A stretch of 64,000 nucleotides of DNA from Streptomyces sp. NBC_00670 (GTDB taxonomy: Bacteria; Actinomycetota; Actinomycetes; Streptomycetales; Streptomycetaceae), in assembly GCF_036226765.1 (NCBI RefSeq), contig NZ_CP109017.1, positions 1,689,501 to 1,753,500 of the forward strand. The letters are read 5' to 3'. Of the stretch, positions 26,329-34,526 are shown piece after piece (position 1 is the stretch's first letter; the number at the start of each line of letters is the position of its first letter). A program made the position numbers and the translations under genes. The notes beneath the pieces were generated by a model that did not search any database, had not been told where the DNA came from, and was given only the letters and a program-made list of their open reading frames with translations.

Positions 26329-27077
26329 CGGACGTGGACGAGGAGCTGCGTGCCCGGCTGCGCGAGGCGGCCGCGTCGCACGCGCCCGACCGCGCCCGCA
26401 TCCTGGCCCGGGTCGAGCGCGGCATGGCCGAGGAGACGCGGCCGGCCCGCCGGGCCACGCGTCCGCCGCTGTCCGGCTGGGTGCGGGTGGCGACCGCCAC
26501 CGCGGCGGTGGCCGGCGTCCTCGCGGCCGGCGGCTACACCGTCGCCTCGGCGGTGCGGTCCGACGCCCCGCCGCAGGGAGCCTCGTCCGTGTCGGCGGAT
26601 CCGGTGCCGCCCCCGGCCGCTTCCGGCCACTCCCCCGAGGCGTCCGGAAGGCCCTCGGGACGGCCCTCCGCCGACGAGGAGGACGGCCCGCTGTGGTCGG
26701 ACGGCTCGGTCGACCCGCACAGCAACGACTTCTGGGCGCAGAGCGACATCACCCTCAAGACCAAGGAGCAACTCACGGCGCTCAGCGTCGTGCTGCGGAT
26801 CCGGCAGACCGGTGGGGTGCGGTCCACCGGCGCCTGGCGGTCGCTGCCCGAGACGGACTTCACCTCGACGGTCCGGGAGCAGGACGGCTTCCTCGTCTAC
26901 ACCTGGACGCTGAAGCAGGGCCGTACGGTCCCGGCCGGCGAGTGGATCTTCGCCGGTCAGTACGACCACGACCGCGGCGGCCGCGACGCACGGCACGACG
27001 CCTACACGGCGACGGCCACGGCGGGCGGCGACGGCGACAACCTCGCGGTGGCGGGCGACTTCGCGGCCCACGGCTGA
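26325..27077 (+). CDS. Single-pass membrane protein coupled to the ECF sigma factor (putative anti-sigma factor)
   Basis: A 250-residue protein of unknown family. The cytoplasmic N-terminus (about 1-45, DEELRARLREAAASHAPDRARILARVERGM) precedes one membrane segment (VRVATATAAVAGVLAAGGYTVASA, about 50-73). A Pro/Ser-rich linker and an extracytoplasmic beta-rich domain of about 130 residues follow (SDITLKTKEQLTALSVVLRI, GFLVYTWTLKQGRTVPAGEWIFAGQYDHDRGGRDARHD with strong cellulose- or lectin-domain flavour). Topology and ATGA coupling suggest an anti-sigma factor that senses something outside; no zinc anti-sigma motif is present. Confidence 0.6.
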   Translation: MTDVDEELRARLREAAASHAPDRARILARVERGMAEETRPARRATRPPLSGWVRVATATAAVAGVLAAGGYTVASAVRSDAPPQGASSVSADPVPPPAASGHSPEASGRPSGRPSADEEDGPLWSDGSVDPHSNDFWAQSDITLKTKEQLTALSVVLRIRQTGGVRSTGAWRSLPETDFTSTVREQDGFLVYTWTLKQGRTVPAGEWIFAGQYDHDRGGRDARHDAYTATATAGGDGDNLAVAGDFAAHG

Positions 27078-27195
27078 ACCCACGGCCGGCCACCGGAGGA
27101 CCGCCCCTCCGAGAAGGATCACCGACCCCGGCAACCCATTCCCCACCGGCGGCGACCAGGGAGCACACACATCCCCTCCCACCCAAGGAATGGCC

Positions 27196-28026
27196 ATGAC
27201 CGCACGAGCCGCACAGCGCGTCCGCCACCGCCGTGGATCCACCCGGCGGCGGGCGCTGATCAGCGGGAGCGCCGCGCTGGGCCTCACCGGCGCCACGATC
27301 CTCACGACGTCGCTGCTCTCCCCCGCGAGCGCCGCCACCAGCTGGCCCACCGCCACCGGCAACCAGGCCGTCTCGTCGACGATCGAGGTGTCCGGCACGT
27401 ACAACGGCGGGTACAAGAACTTCTACGGCACCGGCGACCTCGGCTCCTCCGACCAGTCGGAGGACCAGGGCCCGCTCTTCGAACTCGCGGACGGCGCCAC
27501 CCTCAAGGACGTCATCATCGGCTCCCCCGCCGCCGACGGCGTGCACTGCCTGGGCTCCTGCACGCTGCAGAACGTGTGGTGGACGGATGTCGGCGAGGAC
27601 GCCGCCTCCTTCAAGGGCACCTCCTCCTCCGCCGTCTACACGGTGTACGGCGGCGGCGCCAAGAAGGCCGACGACAAGGTGCTGCAGTTCAACGGCGCCG
27701 GCAAGCTCGTCGTCACCAAGTTCCAGGTGTCGGACTTCGGCAAGCTGGTGCGCAGCTGCGGCAACTGCAAGAAGCAGTACAAGCGCACCATCATCATCAA
27801 CGACGTGGACGTCACCGCGCCCGGCAAGGCGATCGTCGGGATCAACACCAACTACGGGGACACGGCGGCGCTGCGCAACGTCCGCATCCACGGGGACAGC
27901 AGCAAGAAGATCAAGACCTGCGTCCGGTACACGGGCAACAACACGGGCGCGGAGCCGACGGAGACGGGCAGCGGCGCCGACGGCACGTACTGCGACTTCC
28001 AGTCGTCGGACCTGACGTACGACTGA
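27196..28026 (+). CDS. Secreted pectate lyase, PL3 family
   Basis: A 276-residue secreted enzyme that cleaves de-esterified pectin by beta-elimination with Ca2+. The N-terminus has a twin-arginine-like signal (STRRRALISGSAALGLTG, cleavage near ASA-ATS at about 47). The mature part is a small right-handed beta-helix of PL3 type: GNQAVSSTIEVSGTYNGGYK, DQSEDQGPLFELADGATLKDVIIG, ADGVHCLGSCTLQNVWWTDVGEDAASFKG, and AIVGINTNYGDTAALRNV. I start at ATG 27196, because AAGGA lies 6 bases upstream; the ATG at 27190 is too close to that site. Confidence 0.9.
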   Translation: MTARAAQRVRHRRGSTRRRALISGSAALGLTGATILTTSLLSPASAATSWPTATGNQAVSSTIEVSGTYNGGYKNFYGTGDLGSSDQSEDQGPLFELADGATLKDVIIGSPAADGVHCLGSCTLQNVWWTDVGEDAASFKGTSSSAVYTVYGGGAKKADDKVLQFNGAGKLVVTKFQVSDFGKLVRSCGNCKKQYKRTIIINDVDVTAPGKAIVGINTNYGDTAALRNVRIHGDSSKKIKTCVRYTGNNTGAEPTETGSGADGTYCDFQSSDLTYD

Positions 28027-28030
28027 CGCG

Positions 28031-28066
28031 AAGCGGGGCCGGAGGGGCCGTCATCCGGCCCCGCTT
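28031..28066. terminator. Terminator between pectate lyase and acid phosphatase
   Basis: AAGCGGGGCCGG (28031-28042) pairs perfectly with CCGGCCCCGCTT (28055-28066) across a 12-base loop. It begins four bases after the pectate lyase stop and is followed by TCTGCTC. It can serve both convergent genes. Confidence 0.85.
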
Positions 28067-28140
28067 CTGCTCATCCGTCGCCACCGCCCCCGGAAAGGTT
28101 GCCGCCGGGGGCCGCGGCACCCGCGCGCGAGAGACAGGCC

Positions 28141-28935
28141 CTAGCTCACGAAGTACGTCGGGTTCGGCAGCTTGTACTTCTTGTCGGCGTAGCCGCCCTC
28201 GAGGTCGGAGTACTGATCGCCGAAGTTGGCGACGATGTCGTACCCGAGCGACTCGATGTGCTTGCGCGTGCCGGACTTGTACTCGACGGTCGTGCACTTC
28301 CAGGCGCCCGGCGTGGCGCAGCCGCTCAGGTACGCCGGCGGGTTGGCCGCGTCCTTGAGGAACATGTGCGCGGCGTCCAGGTTGACGTCGGCGCCGACCT
28401 TCTTCAGGTTCTCCACGGCGGCGGTGCGCTGCGCCTCGCTCAGGCCCGAGTTGTAGAAGACCTCGATGCCCTTCTTCTCGGCGTACCGCACGAGCGCGGG
28501 GCTGCCGAAGACCTCCGGGCGGTCGGCCCGGTTGACGTACTCGGCCCAGGTGGCGCTGTTGTAGCCGTAATTGTTCTTCTTCTCGTAGTCGAGGCTGAGC
28601 AGCAGCGTGTCGTCGATGTCGAAGACGACGGCCGGCCTGGCGTGCTTGTGCTTCGCCTGGTGGGCCACCTTGTCCAGGTACCGCTTCGCCGCCGCGTCGA
28701 TGCGGGCGAGGTCCTTGGCGTACGGGCTGTCCGGCGAGGCCTGGTAGACACCGTCGGCGTCGGCCGCGGTGCCGTAGTAGGTGTCGATGTCCTTGGTCAG
28801 GAGCCCGATGTTGTACGGCTCGTGGGTGGAGTTGGCCGTGGACTGCCCGGCGGTGGCGGCGCCGGCACCGTAGAGCGCGGCGGCGGCGACGGTACAGGCG
28901 GCGGCGACGGCCGTGGTGCGCAGTGGCTTATTCAT
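28141..28935 (-). CDS. Secreted HAD-superfamily acid phosphatase
   Basis: A 264-residue secreted phosphatase. After a signal peptide (VAAACTVAAAALYGAGAATAG) comes the class III/plant-type HAD acid phosphatase fold. The nucleophile motif is VVFDIDDTLLLS near 107, then EVFYNSGLSEAQRTAAVENLKKVG (motif II region), EYKSGTRKHIESLGYDIVANFGDQYSDLEGGYADKKYKLPN (motifs III/IV with K and GDQYSD). It probably frees phosphate from organic esters outside the cell. No PHO box was found upstream. Confidence 0.88.
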   Translation of the reverse strand: MNKPLRTTAVAAACTVAAAALYGAGAATAGQSTANSTHEPYNIGLLTKDIDTYYGTAADADGVYQASPDSPYAKDLARIDAAAKRYLDKVAHQAKHKHARPAVVFDIDDTLLLSLDYEKKNNYGYNSATWAEYVNRADRPEVFGSPALVRYAEKKGIEVFYNSGLSEAQRTAAVENLKKVGADVNLDAAHMFLKDAANPPAYLSGCATPGAWKCTTVEYKSGTRKHIESLGYDIVANFGDQYSDLEGGYADKKYKLPNPTYFVS

Positions 28936-29078
28936 GACAGGTTTCTACGCGCGTCACCCCGCCGAGCGCGAGGCCTGTTGCCCGATCGATACCTGTACGG
29001 CGGACAAAACGGGCCCCGCACTCCTGCCTGCCGCCGTCAGGTCGCCCCAGCGGTTCCTGCCGTTGCCGGGGACAGGTA

Positions 29079-30116
29079 CTAGTACGGCCGCCAGTCGCCC
29101 AGGTACGTGCGCGGGGTGTGGACGGCGGCCTCCGCGCGGGTCAGTTGCGGACGGTTCTCGGGGACGGAAATGACCGCTCCCGGGCCCGAGTTGGCGTACT
29201 CGCGAAAGCGCATCATCTGCCACGGGTAGGCCTCGCGCATGTCGGTGTACGGGGCGGCCGCGTCGATGCCGGGGCCCATCCGGGTGTCGCGCACGACGAG
29301 CGAGGGCCAGGCGGTGGTCTCGTACGACGGCACCCAGGGGCGGGCGAGCTTGTACGCCCCGTCCTCCGCGCCCGAGGTGACCCGGCCGCGCACGGCGAGG
29401 AAACCGTAGGGGTTGGCGCGGGCGGTGGAGGGGGCGAAGACCATGCCCTTGGGCGTGAAGTCGACGTTCCGGGCCAGGGTGTGGAAGTGGCAGTGGTCGA
29501 AGACGGCACGGGCCCGCCCGAACACGAAGTCGACGTCGCCCTCGAGGTAGCAGTCGCGGTAGTACTGCCGGTCGAAGGCCGTCAGCGCGGTGGTGTCCGC
29601 GAAGAGGGTGTCCTGGTGGGCCAGGAACCGCACCCGGTGGAACGCCGACCGGTCCCCCGTGACGTAGGCGGCGACGGCCTGCGTCCCGGTGGTCTCCGGA
29701 TGGTCGGCGCGCAGCCAGTCGTTGGCGAGGGTGAGGTCGCGGACGGTGAGGCCGGGCGCCGCCGAGGTGAAGGTGGCGGAGCCGGCCGTGCCGTAGGTGC
29801 CCGAACCGTCCGGCAGGGGGGTGCCGTTGGCGTGGTCGTACACGAGGACGGCGGCCCGGGGGTCGCGGGAGGCGCCGCGCAGGGTGAGGTCCGCGGCCCG
29901 GGTGGGGACGGTGACGGTCTCCCGGTAGGTGCCCGGGTGGACGACGATCGTCCAGCCGGGCCCGGTGACCGCGTCGACGGCGGCCTGGACCGAGCCGCCC
30001 GGGCGCACGTGCAGCACCCGGCGGTCCCGGTCCCGTGCGGCGGCGGGGACGGCGGGGGCCGCCGCCGCGGCCACCAGTGACCCGGTGACCGCGGCGAGCA
30101 GCGTACGGCGGCGCAT
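29079..30116 (-). CDS. Pectinesterase (CE8), paralogue 1
   Basis: A 345-residue secreted pectin methylesterase. Signal peptide: MRRRTLLAAVTGSLVAAAAAP, twin-arginine-like. The beta-helix has the family blocks: VVHPGTYRETV, TTGTQAVAAYV (Q of the oxyanion site), the catalytic LAHQDTLFAD (Asp) and LEGDVDFVFGRARAVFD (second Asp), then YKLARPWVPS (Arg, Trp). The start ATG 30116 overlaps the stop of the preceding pectinesterase by one base (TGATG). It is closely similar to paralogue 2, which indicates a tandem duplication. The gene removes methyl groups so the lyases can act. Confidence 0.92.
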   Translation of the reverse strand: MRRRTLLAAVTGSLVAAAAAPAVPAAARDRDRRVLHVRPGGSVQAAVDAVTGPGWTIVVHPGTYRETVTVPTRAADLTLRGASRDPRAAVLVYDHANGTPLPDGSGTYGTAGSATFTSAAPGLTVRDLTLANDWLRADHPETTGTQAVAAYVTGDRSAFHRVRFLAHQDTLFADTTALTAFDRQYYRDCYLEGDVDFVFGRARAVFDHCHFHTLARNVDFTPKGMVFAPSTARANPYGFLAVRGRVTSGAEDGAYKLARPWVPSYETTAWPSLVVRDTRMGPGIDAAAPYTDMREAYPWQMMRFREYANSGPGAVISVPENRPQLTRAEAAVHTPRTYLGDWRPY

Positions 30117-31252
30117 CAGCACCCCGCCCCCTTCTCCTTCTCCCGCCACGGCGTCCAGTCCCCCAGGTACGCCCGCCGGGTCGCGGCGGCGGCCTGGGCG
30201 CGAGTGAGCTGCGGCCGGTTCGCGGGCACGGTGATCCGCGCGCCGGGCCCGGAGTTGCGGTACTCCGCGAACCGCTGCTCCTGCCAGGGGTAGGAGTCGG
30301 ACATGTTGGCGTAGGGCGCCACCGCGTCGATGCCGGGGCCGAGCCAGGTGTCGCGGACGGTGAGCATGGGCCGGGCGGTGGTGTCGGAGCTGGGCACCCA
30401 GGGGCGGGCCAGCTTGTAGTACCCGTCGGGTGCCTCGCTGGTGACGCGGCTGTCGAGTACGAGGTAGCCGTGCGGGTCGGCGCCCGCGGTGGAGGGCGCG
30501 AAGACGAAGCCGTACGGGGCGGCCGTGAGGTCGGTGCGGTTCAGGGTGCGGAAGTGGCAGCGCTCGTAGACGGCGGTGGCGCGGCCGAAGACGAAGTCGA
30601 CGTCGCCTTCGACGTAGCAGTCGCAGAAGTACTGCCGGGCGAAGACGGTGAGCGCCATGGTGTCGGCGTACAGGGTGTCCTGGTGGCCGAGGAAGCGGCA
30701 GCCGAGGAAGGCCGAGCGGTCGCCCTGCACCTTGATCGCTACGGCCTGGGTGCCGGTGATCCCGGGGTGGTCGGCGCGCAGCCAGTCGTTGGCGAAGGTG
30801 ACCGCGCGGGCGGTGAACCCGTCGGCCTGCACGGTGGTGGTGGCCGACCCGGTGGTGCCGTAGGTGCCCGAACCGTCGGGTTTCGGGGTGCCGTTGGCGT
30901 GGTCGTAGACGATGACGACGTCCCGGGGGTCGCCGGAGGCGCCGAGCCAGGTCATCTCCGTACGGGTGCTGTCGACGGCGACGGTCTCGCGGTAGGTGCC
31001 GGGGGCGAGGACGAGGGTCCAGCCGCTGCCGGCCGCCGCGGCGACGGCGTCCCGCACGGTGGTGTGGTCGCCGGCGCCGCCCGGGTGGACGTACAGGGTG
31101 CGGGCGGTGCGCCGGTCGGCGGGCGAGCCGTACCGGCCGAACGGGGAGCGGCGGCCGGTGGCCCGGGCGGGCCCGGCCGCGAGGACGGACGCCGCCACGG
31201 CGCCCGCCCCCGCGGCCAGGAACCCCCGGCGGCCGAGGGAGGGGGTCTCCAC
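30116..31252 (-). CDS. Pectinesterase (CE8), paralogue 2
   Basis: A 378-residue secreted pectin methylesterase with a twin-arginine signal (LGRRGFLAAGAGAVAASVLA). Shared CE8 blocks: LVLAPGTYRETVAVD, NDWLRADHPGITGTQAVAIKV, GHQDTLYADT (catalytic Asp), VEGDVDFVFGRATAVY (catalytic Asp) and YKLARPWVP. The start is GTG 31252, only two bases after the pectate lyase stop, so the genes are coupled. Compared with paralogue 1 it has a longer N-terminal insert (about 36-55) and a C-terminal REKEKGAGC tail ending in a lone cysteine. Confidence 0.92.
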   Translation of the reverse strand: METPSLGRRGFLAAGAGAVAASVLAAGPARATGRRSPFGRYGSPADRRTARTLYVHPGGAGDHTTVRDAVAAAAGSGWTLVLAPGTYRETVAVDSTRTEMTWLGASGDPRDVVIVYDHANGTPKPDGSGTYGTTGSATTTVQADGFTARAVTFANDWLRADHPGITGTQAVAIKVQGDRSAFLGCRFLGHQDTLYADTMALTVFARQYFCDCYVEGDVDFVFGRATAVYERCHFRTLNRTDLTAAPYGFVFAPSTAGADPHGYLVLDSRVTSEAPDGYYKLARPWVPSSDTTARPMLTVRDTWLGPGIDAVAPYANMSDSYPWQEQRFAEYRNSGPGARITVPANRPQLTRAQAAAATRRAYLGDWTPWREKEKGAGC

Positions 31253-31254
31253 GG

Positions 31255-32580
31255 TCAGCGCACCTTCCCGGCGCCCGCGCCGCGGTCGACGAGGTGGGGC
31301 ACGGCCCTGGGCGAGTCCACCTTCGTGCGCAGGGTGGGCGTCCAGCCCGCGCCGGACTGGAGGACCTCGTCGGGGACGCCCGCGTTGTGCACGGCGATCA
31401 GGTCGGTCCGCTTCCCGTTGACGTAGTTGTCGCCGGCGGTGAGCGAGGACTCCGACCACTTCTTCAGGATCGTCGCCTCGTCCACCCCGTCGGCCAGGGT
31501 GAACGCGTTGTGCTCGGCGACGAGCTGGGACTCCTTGCCGATGCCGTAGCTGTAGCCGTACCCGTCTCCGGCGACGAAGTGGTTGTTGTACGAGTCGACC
31601 TGGCCGAACCGGACCCGGGGCGCGCGCTCGACCAGGTTGGCGAAGAGGTTGTGGTGGAAGGTGGCCTTGAGATGGCCGCGGTCGAACGCGGCCGTGGACT
31701 CGCTGTCGCTGTTGCCGATGAGGATCGTCTTGTCGTGGTCCTCGAAGACGTTCCAGGAGGCGGTGACGTAGTCGGCGCCCTTGACGATGTCCAGTTCGCC
31801 GTCGTGCTGCTCGAAGATGCGGCCGTAGTAATACGGCAGCGTGCTGTCCGGGTGGTCGCCGTCGGTGAAGGTGTTGTGGTCCAGCCAGACGTGGGTGGCG
31901 CCGTGGACGACCGCGCTGTCGTACTCGGAGTTCCAGTTGCCGTCGGCGGTGTCGGTGGGGTCCCACTGCGGGAAGCAGTCCAGCGGGCTCTCGAAGGAGA
32001 GGTTGCGGACGATGACGTTGTCGACGCCGTTGATCTGGAGGCTGGCGCCCTTGAAGCCGGCGTTCCGGCCGACGCCGATGATCGTCGTGTTGGCGGGCAC
32101 GGACGCCTTGATGGCCTTCGCCTGGTTGTCGGCGGAGACCCGGCGCAGCCCCTCGGGGCTGTCGTCGGGCTCGGCGGACAGGTCGGTGTCGCGGCCCCAG
32201 TTCTCGGGCGAGTAGGTGTCCAGATAGGTGTCGAAGTCGTAGCCGTCGGCGGCGAAGGCGTCGCAGCCCTCGGCGACCGCGTCGATGACGCCCTTGACCT
32301 TGATGATCTTCGGCGCGGTGCCGCCGTCGGCGAGGGCGGACGTGAACTCGGTCCAGGTGCGCACGGTGTACACGTGCGCGGCGTCGGCGGCGGCACCGCC
32401 GGTGGTGCCGGTGCCGTAGGCGGCCCAGCCGTCGTGGGCGCCCAGTGTCTGCCGCGCCGGGTCGTGGTGGCGGGAGTGGGCGTCGGCGGTGGTGGCCGTC
32501 AGCGAGAGGACCAGGGCGGTGCAGCCGGCCAGCGCGGCGGCCTTCGCTATGGCATGCCCATGCCATACCTGTGCGTTCAT
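31255..32580 (-). CDS. Secreted pectate lyase, PL1 family
   Basis: A 441-residue secreted Ca2+-dependent pectate lyase. The signal peptide ends near TADA-HSR (about 34). The parallel beta-helix shows VRTWTEFTSALADGGTAPKIIKVKGVID, TTIIGVGRNAGFKGASLQI, VIVRNLSFESP and SEYDSAVVHGATHVWLDHNTFTDG (Ca2+ aspartates and the vWiDH motif). The catalytic area is ADYVTASWNVFEDHDKTILIGNSDS and FHHNLFANLVERAPRVRFGQVDSYNN (RxPxxR). I start at ATG 32580 because GAGGAG lies 9 bases upstream; an ATG at 32595 contains that site. It leads the operon pel-pme-pme. Confidence 0.93.
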   Translation of the reverse strand: MNAQVWHGHAIAKAAALAGCTALVLSLTATTADAHSRHHDPARQTLGAHDGWAAYGTGTTGGAAADAAHVYTVRTWTEFTSALADGGTAPKIIKVKGVIDAVAEGCDAFAADGYDFDTYLDTYSPENWGRDTDLSAEPDDSPEGLRRVSADNQAKAIKASVPANTTIIGVGRNAGFKGASLQINGVDNVIVRNLSFESPLDCFPQWDPTDTADGNWNSEYDSAVVHGATHVWLDHNTFTDGDHPDSTLPYYYGRIFEQHDGELDIVKGADYVTASWNVFEDHDKTILIGNSDSESTAAFDRGHLKATFHHNLFANLVERAPRVRFGQVDSYNNHFVAGDGYGYSYGIGKESQLVAEHNAFTLADGVDEATILKKWSESSLTAGDNYVNGKRTDLIAVHNAGVPDEVLQSGAGWTPTLRTKVDSPRAVPHLVDRGAGAGKVR

Positions 32581-32607
32581 TGTGCGGCTCCTCATCGGAT
32601 GAGTACG

Positions 32608-32664
32608 GGGGGTGGCGGTGTTACGCGGAGTTGGGCGTTACGCGGGGGTGGCGGTGTTACGCGG
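32608..32664. repeat. Direct repeats upstream of the PL1 pectate lyase
   Basis: GTTACGCGG occurs three times (32620-32628, 32637-32645, 32656-32664). The first and third sit in identical 21-base copies of a GGGGGTGGCGG...TTACGCGG unit (32608-32628, 32644-32664). They lie in the pectate lyase leader; the last covers the stop of the upstream gene remnant. They may be regulator half-sites or duplication scars. Confidence 0.6.
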
Positions 32665-33024
32665 GGGTCGTGCCCTCGGACCAGGTGATCCAGGACGCGG
32701 GGATCCCGGTGTCGAGCCGGCGCACGTCACGCCGCCCGAACACCCAATGGCGTCGAGCCGCCCTTCGTCCACAAAACTCTTGGAACTCCGCCCGTTCACG
32801 GCGTGATTGGCAACATCGATGCCCTTCCCGAGGAAGAACGGCAACGCCATCCCCCACCCGGTCTCGGGCTCGGCGTCGACGTATTTCTGAGCGGCGGTGG
32901 AGTCACCGGCGAGGTAGAGGGTGCGATTGCGGCGTTCATGGGTCTGCCCTGTACCGGCGGCGCCGAGGACCAACGGAACAGCGGCAACCCCGGAGAAAGC
33001 AACCTGCCTGCGAGTAAGAGACAC
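32657..33024 (-). pseudogene. Rhamnogalacturonan acetylesterase stump fused to an unrelated gene end
   Basis: The first 93 codons look intact. GTG 33024 has AGAGGTGG upstream, a twin-arginine signal (SLTRRQVAFSGVAAVPLVLG), then SGNH block I (TLYLAGDSTAAQKY) and block II (NHAVNGRSSKSFVDEGRLDAI) of a rhamnogalacturonan acetylesterase. The GxND and DxxH blocks are gone. Near 32745 the DNA jumps to what reads, in another frame, as a protein C-terminus (FGRRDVRRLDTGIPASWI, then TWSEGTTPA and TAA at 32657-32659). I do not recognise that second protein. This fits a deletion of one or more kilobases joining two genes of the former pectin operon. Confidence 0.78.
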
Positions 33025-33047
33025 TTACGTCCACCTCTCTAACAGGG

Positions 33048-33125
33048 AGTGGGGGCCGCGCCCCCAAAGGGGCGCGGGGAACTGCGCGACCGACCACATC
33101 CGGCCCGCAGCCAACGCACAAACCG
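33048..33125. repeat. Modular intergenic repeat, copy 4
   Basis: Hairpin GGGGGC-CGC-GCCCCC (33051-33065) followed by AAAGGGGCGCGGGGAACTGC (33066-33085) and GCGACCGACCACATCCGG, ending near CCGCAGCC. It fills the space between the solute-binding protein stop and the acetylesterase remnant. The C-rich tract is reduced here. Confidence 0.7.
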
Positions 33126-33139
33126 AACCACCCACCCCC

Positions 33140-34474
33140 TTAGTGATTCTCCTTCCAGTCCCCCTGAGCGGCATTCAGCTGCTCAGCCAACGTATCGAGG
33201 AACGACTTCGCCGACGTCTTCCCCAAAAGAACCTTCTGGAAGTTCGCCTCATTGTCGGACTTGGAAATCGTGTTCCAGTCCGGCAGGTAATAAGGAAGCT
33301 GCACGATCTTCGTGTTGCCCCCGAGTGCCTCCGCCGCCAGCTTCGTCGGCTCGGACTTCTGGACCCACGCGTCCTGCGCCGCCTCCTTGTTGGCCGGCAC
33401 CTGCCCCGCCGACTCGTTCCACTTGCTGTTGGACTCGTGGGACGCGGCGAATTCGATGAACTTCCAGGCCGCCGCCTTGTTCGTGCCGGACTTGAACATG
33501 GCGAGTCCGTCGACGGGGTTGGAGACCTGCACCCGCGAGCCGTCGTCGAGCGTCGGGTTGGGGATGCCCTTGAACTTGCCCTCGCCCAGCGCCTTCAGGT
33601 GGTCCTGGTAGGAGCCGAGGTTGTGGCTCAGCATCCCGATCGTGCCGTTGTCCCACTGGGCGACCATCTTGGTGAAGTCGTTGTTGACGTCGGCGGACGG
33701 CGTGTCCTTCTTGTACAGATCGGTGTACTTCTTCAGCGCCGCGACGTTCTTCGGGTCGTTGACGGTGGTCTTGTCGCCGTTCCAGAAGCTGGTGATGCCG
33801 CTCTGCCCGTACATGGCGTCCAGCGCCTGGGCGATCGAGCCCTCGCCGCCGCGGATCGTGTAGCCGAACTTGTTCTTGTCCGTGTCGGTGAGCTTGTCGG
33901 CGGCCTTGTAGAAGTTGGTCCAGGTGGACGGCTCGTCGAGGCCGGCCGCCTTGAACAGGTCGGTCCGGTACCACAGGGTGCCGTTGTTCGCGGAGGTCGG
34001 CACCGTGTACGTCTTGCCGTCGGTGCCGGCGGCCTTGACGCCCTGGAGGAAGTTGTCGTTGAGCTTGCCGTTGAGGGAGCTCTTGGAGAGCCGGCCGTCC
34101 AGCGGTTCGAGGGCGCCCTGCGCGGCGACCTCGGCCAGCATCGAGGTGGCCAGACCGCCGACGTCCGGCAGGCCGCCGCCCTGGATGGCGGTGTCGTACT
34201 TGGACTGGATGCCGGCGGCCGGGACGCCGACGTACTTGACCTCGATGTCGGGGTACTTCTTCTCGAAGTCGGCGATGATCTGCTTCCAGACGTCGGTCCG
34301 GACGCCGCCGTTGTTGTCCCAGAAGGTGATGCTGCCCTTGCCGGAGCCCTCGTCTCCCTTGTCCCCCGCGCCGCCGCTGCCGTCGTCGCCGCAGGCGGTG
34401 GCGGTCAGCGCGAGGACGGAGCCCAGGGCGACGGCCGTGGCGGCGCGCCGGCTTCTGTGATTGCTGCTCTTCAT
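33140..34474 (-). CDS. Sugar ABC transporter substrate-binding lipoprotein
   Basis: A 444-residue lipoprotein of solute-binding family 1. The signal peptide ends in the lipobox LTATAC near 29. Then come a Gly/Asp/Lys linker and the fold GSITFWDNNGGVRTDVWKQIIADFEKKYPDIEVKY, LPDVGGLATSMLAEVAAQGAL, YTVPTSANNGTLWYRTDLFKAAGL, and the C-terminal AAWKFIEFAAS with PANKEAAQDAWV. It is the last gene of the operon running from 40089. Binding-protein genes usually come first, so this order is unusual. Neighbouring enzymes suggest an arabinose- or pectin-derived oligosaccharide. Confidence 0.88.
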   Translation of the reverse strand: MKSSNHRSRRAATAVALGSVLALTATACGDDGSGGAGDKGDEGSGKGSITFWDNNGGVRTDVWKQIIADFEKKYPDIEVKYVGVPAAGIQSKYDTAIQGGGLPDVGGLATSMLAEVAAQGALEPLDGRLSKSSLNGKLNDNFLQGVKAAGTDGKTYTVPTSANNGTLWYRTDLFKAAGLDEPSTWTNFYKAADKLTDTDKNKFGYTIRGGEGSIAQALDAMYGQSGITSFWNGDKTTVNDPKNVAALKKYTDLYKKDTPSADVNNDFTKMVAQWDNGTIGMLSHNLGSYQDHLKALGEGKFKGIPNPTLDDGSRVQVSNPVDGLAMFKSGTNKAAAWKFIEFAASHESNSKWNESAGQVPANKEAAQDAWVQKSEPTKLAAEALGGNTKIVQLPYYLPDWNTISKSDNEANFQKVLLGKTSAKSFLDTLAEQLNAAQGDWKENH

Positions 34475-34526
34475 TGAACGGCTCTCTTCTGCTGGATCTG
34501 GAATATCGGGTTTCGCGGTTCTCTGG

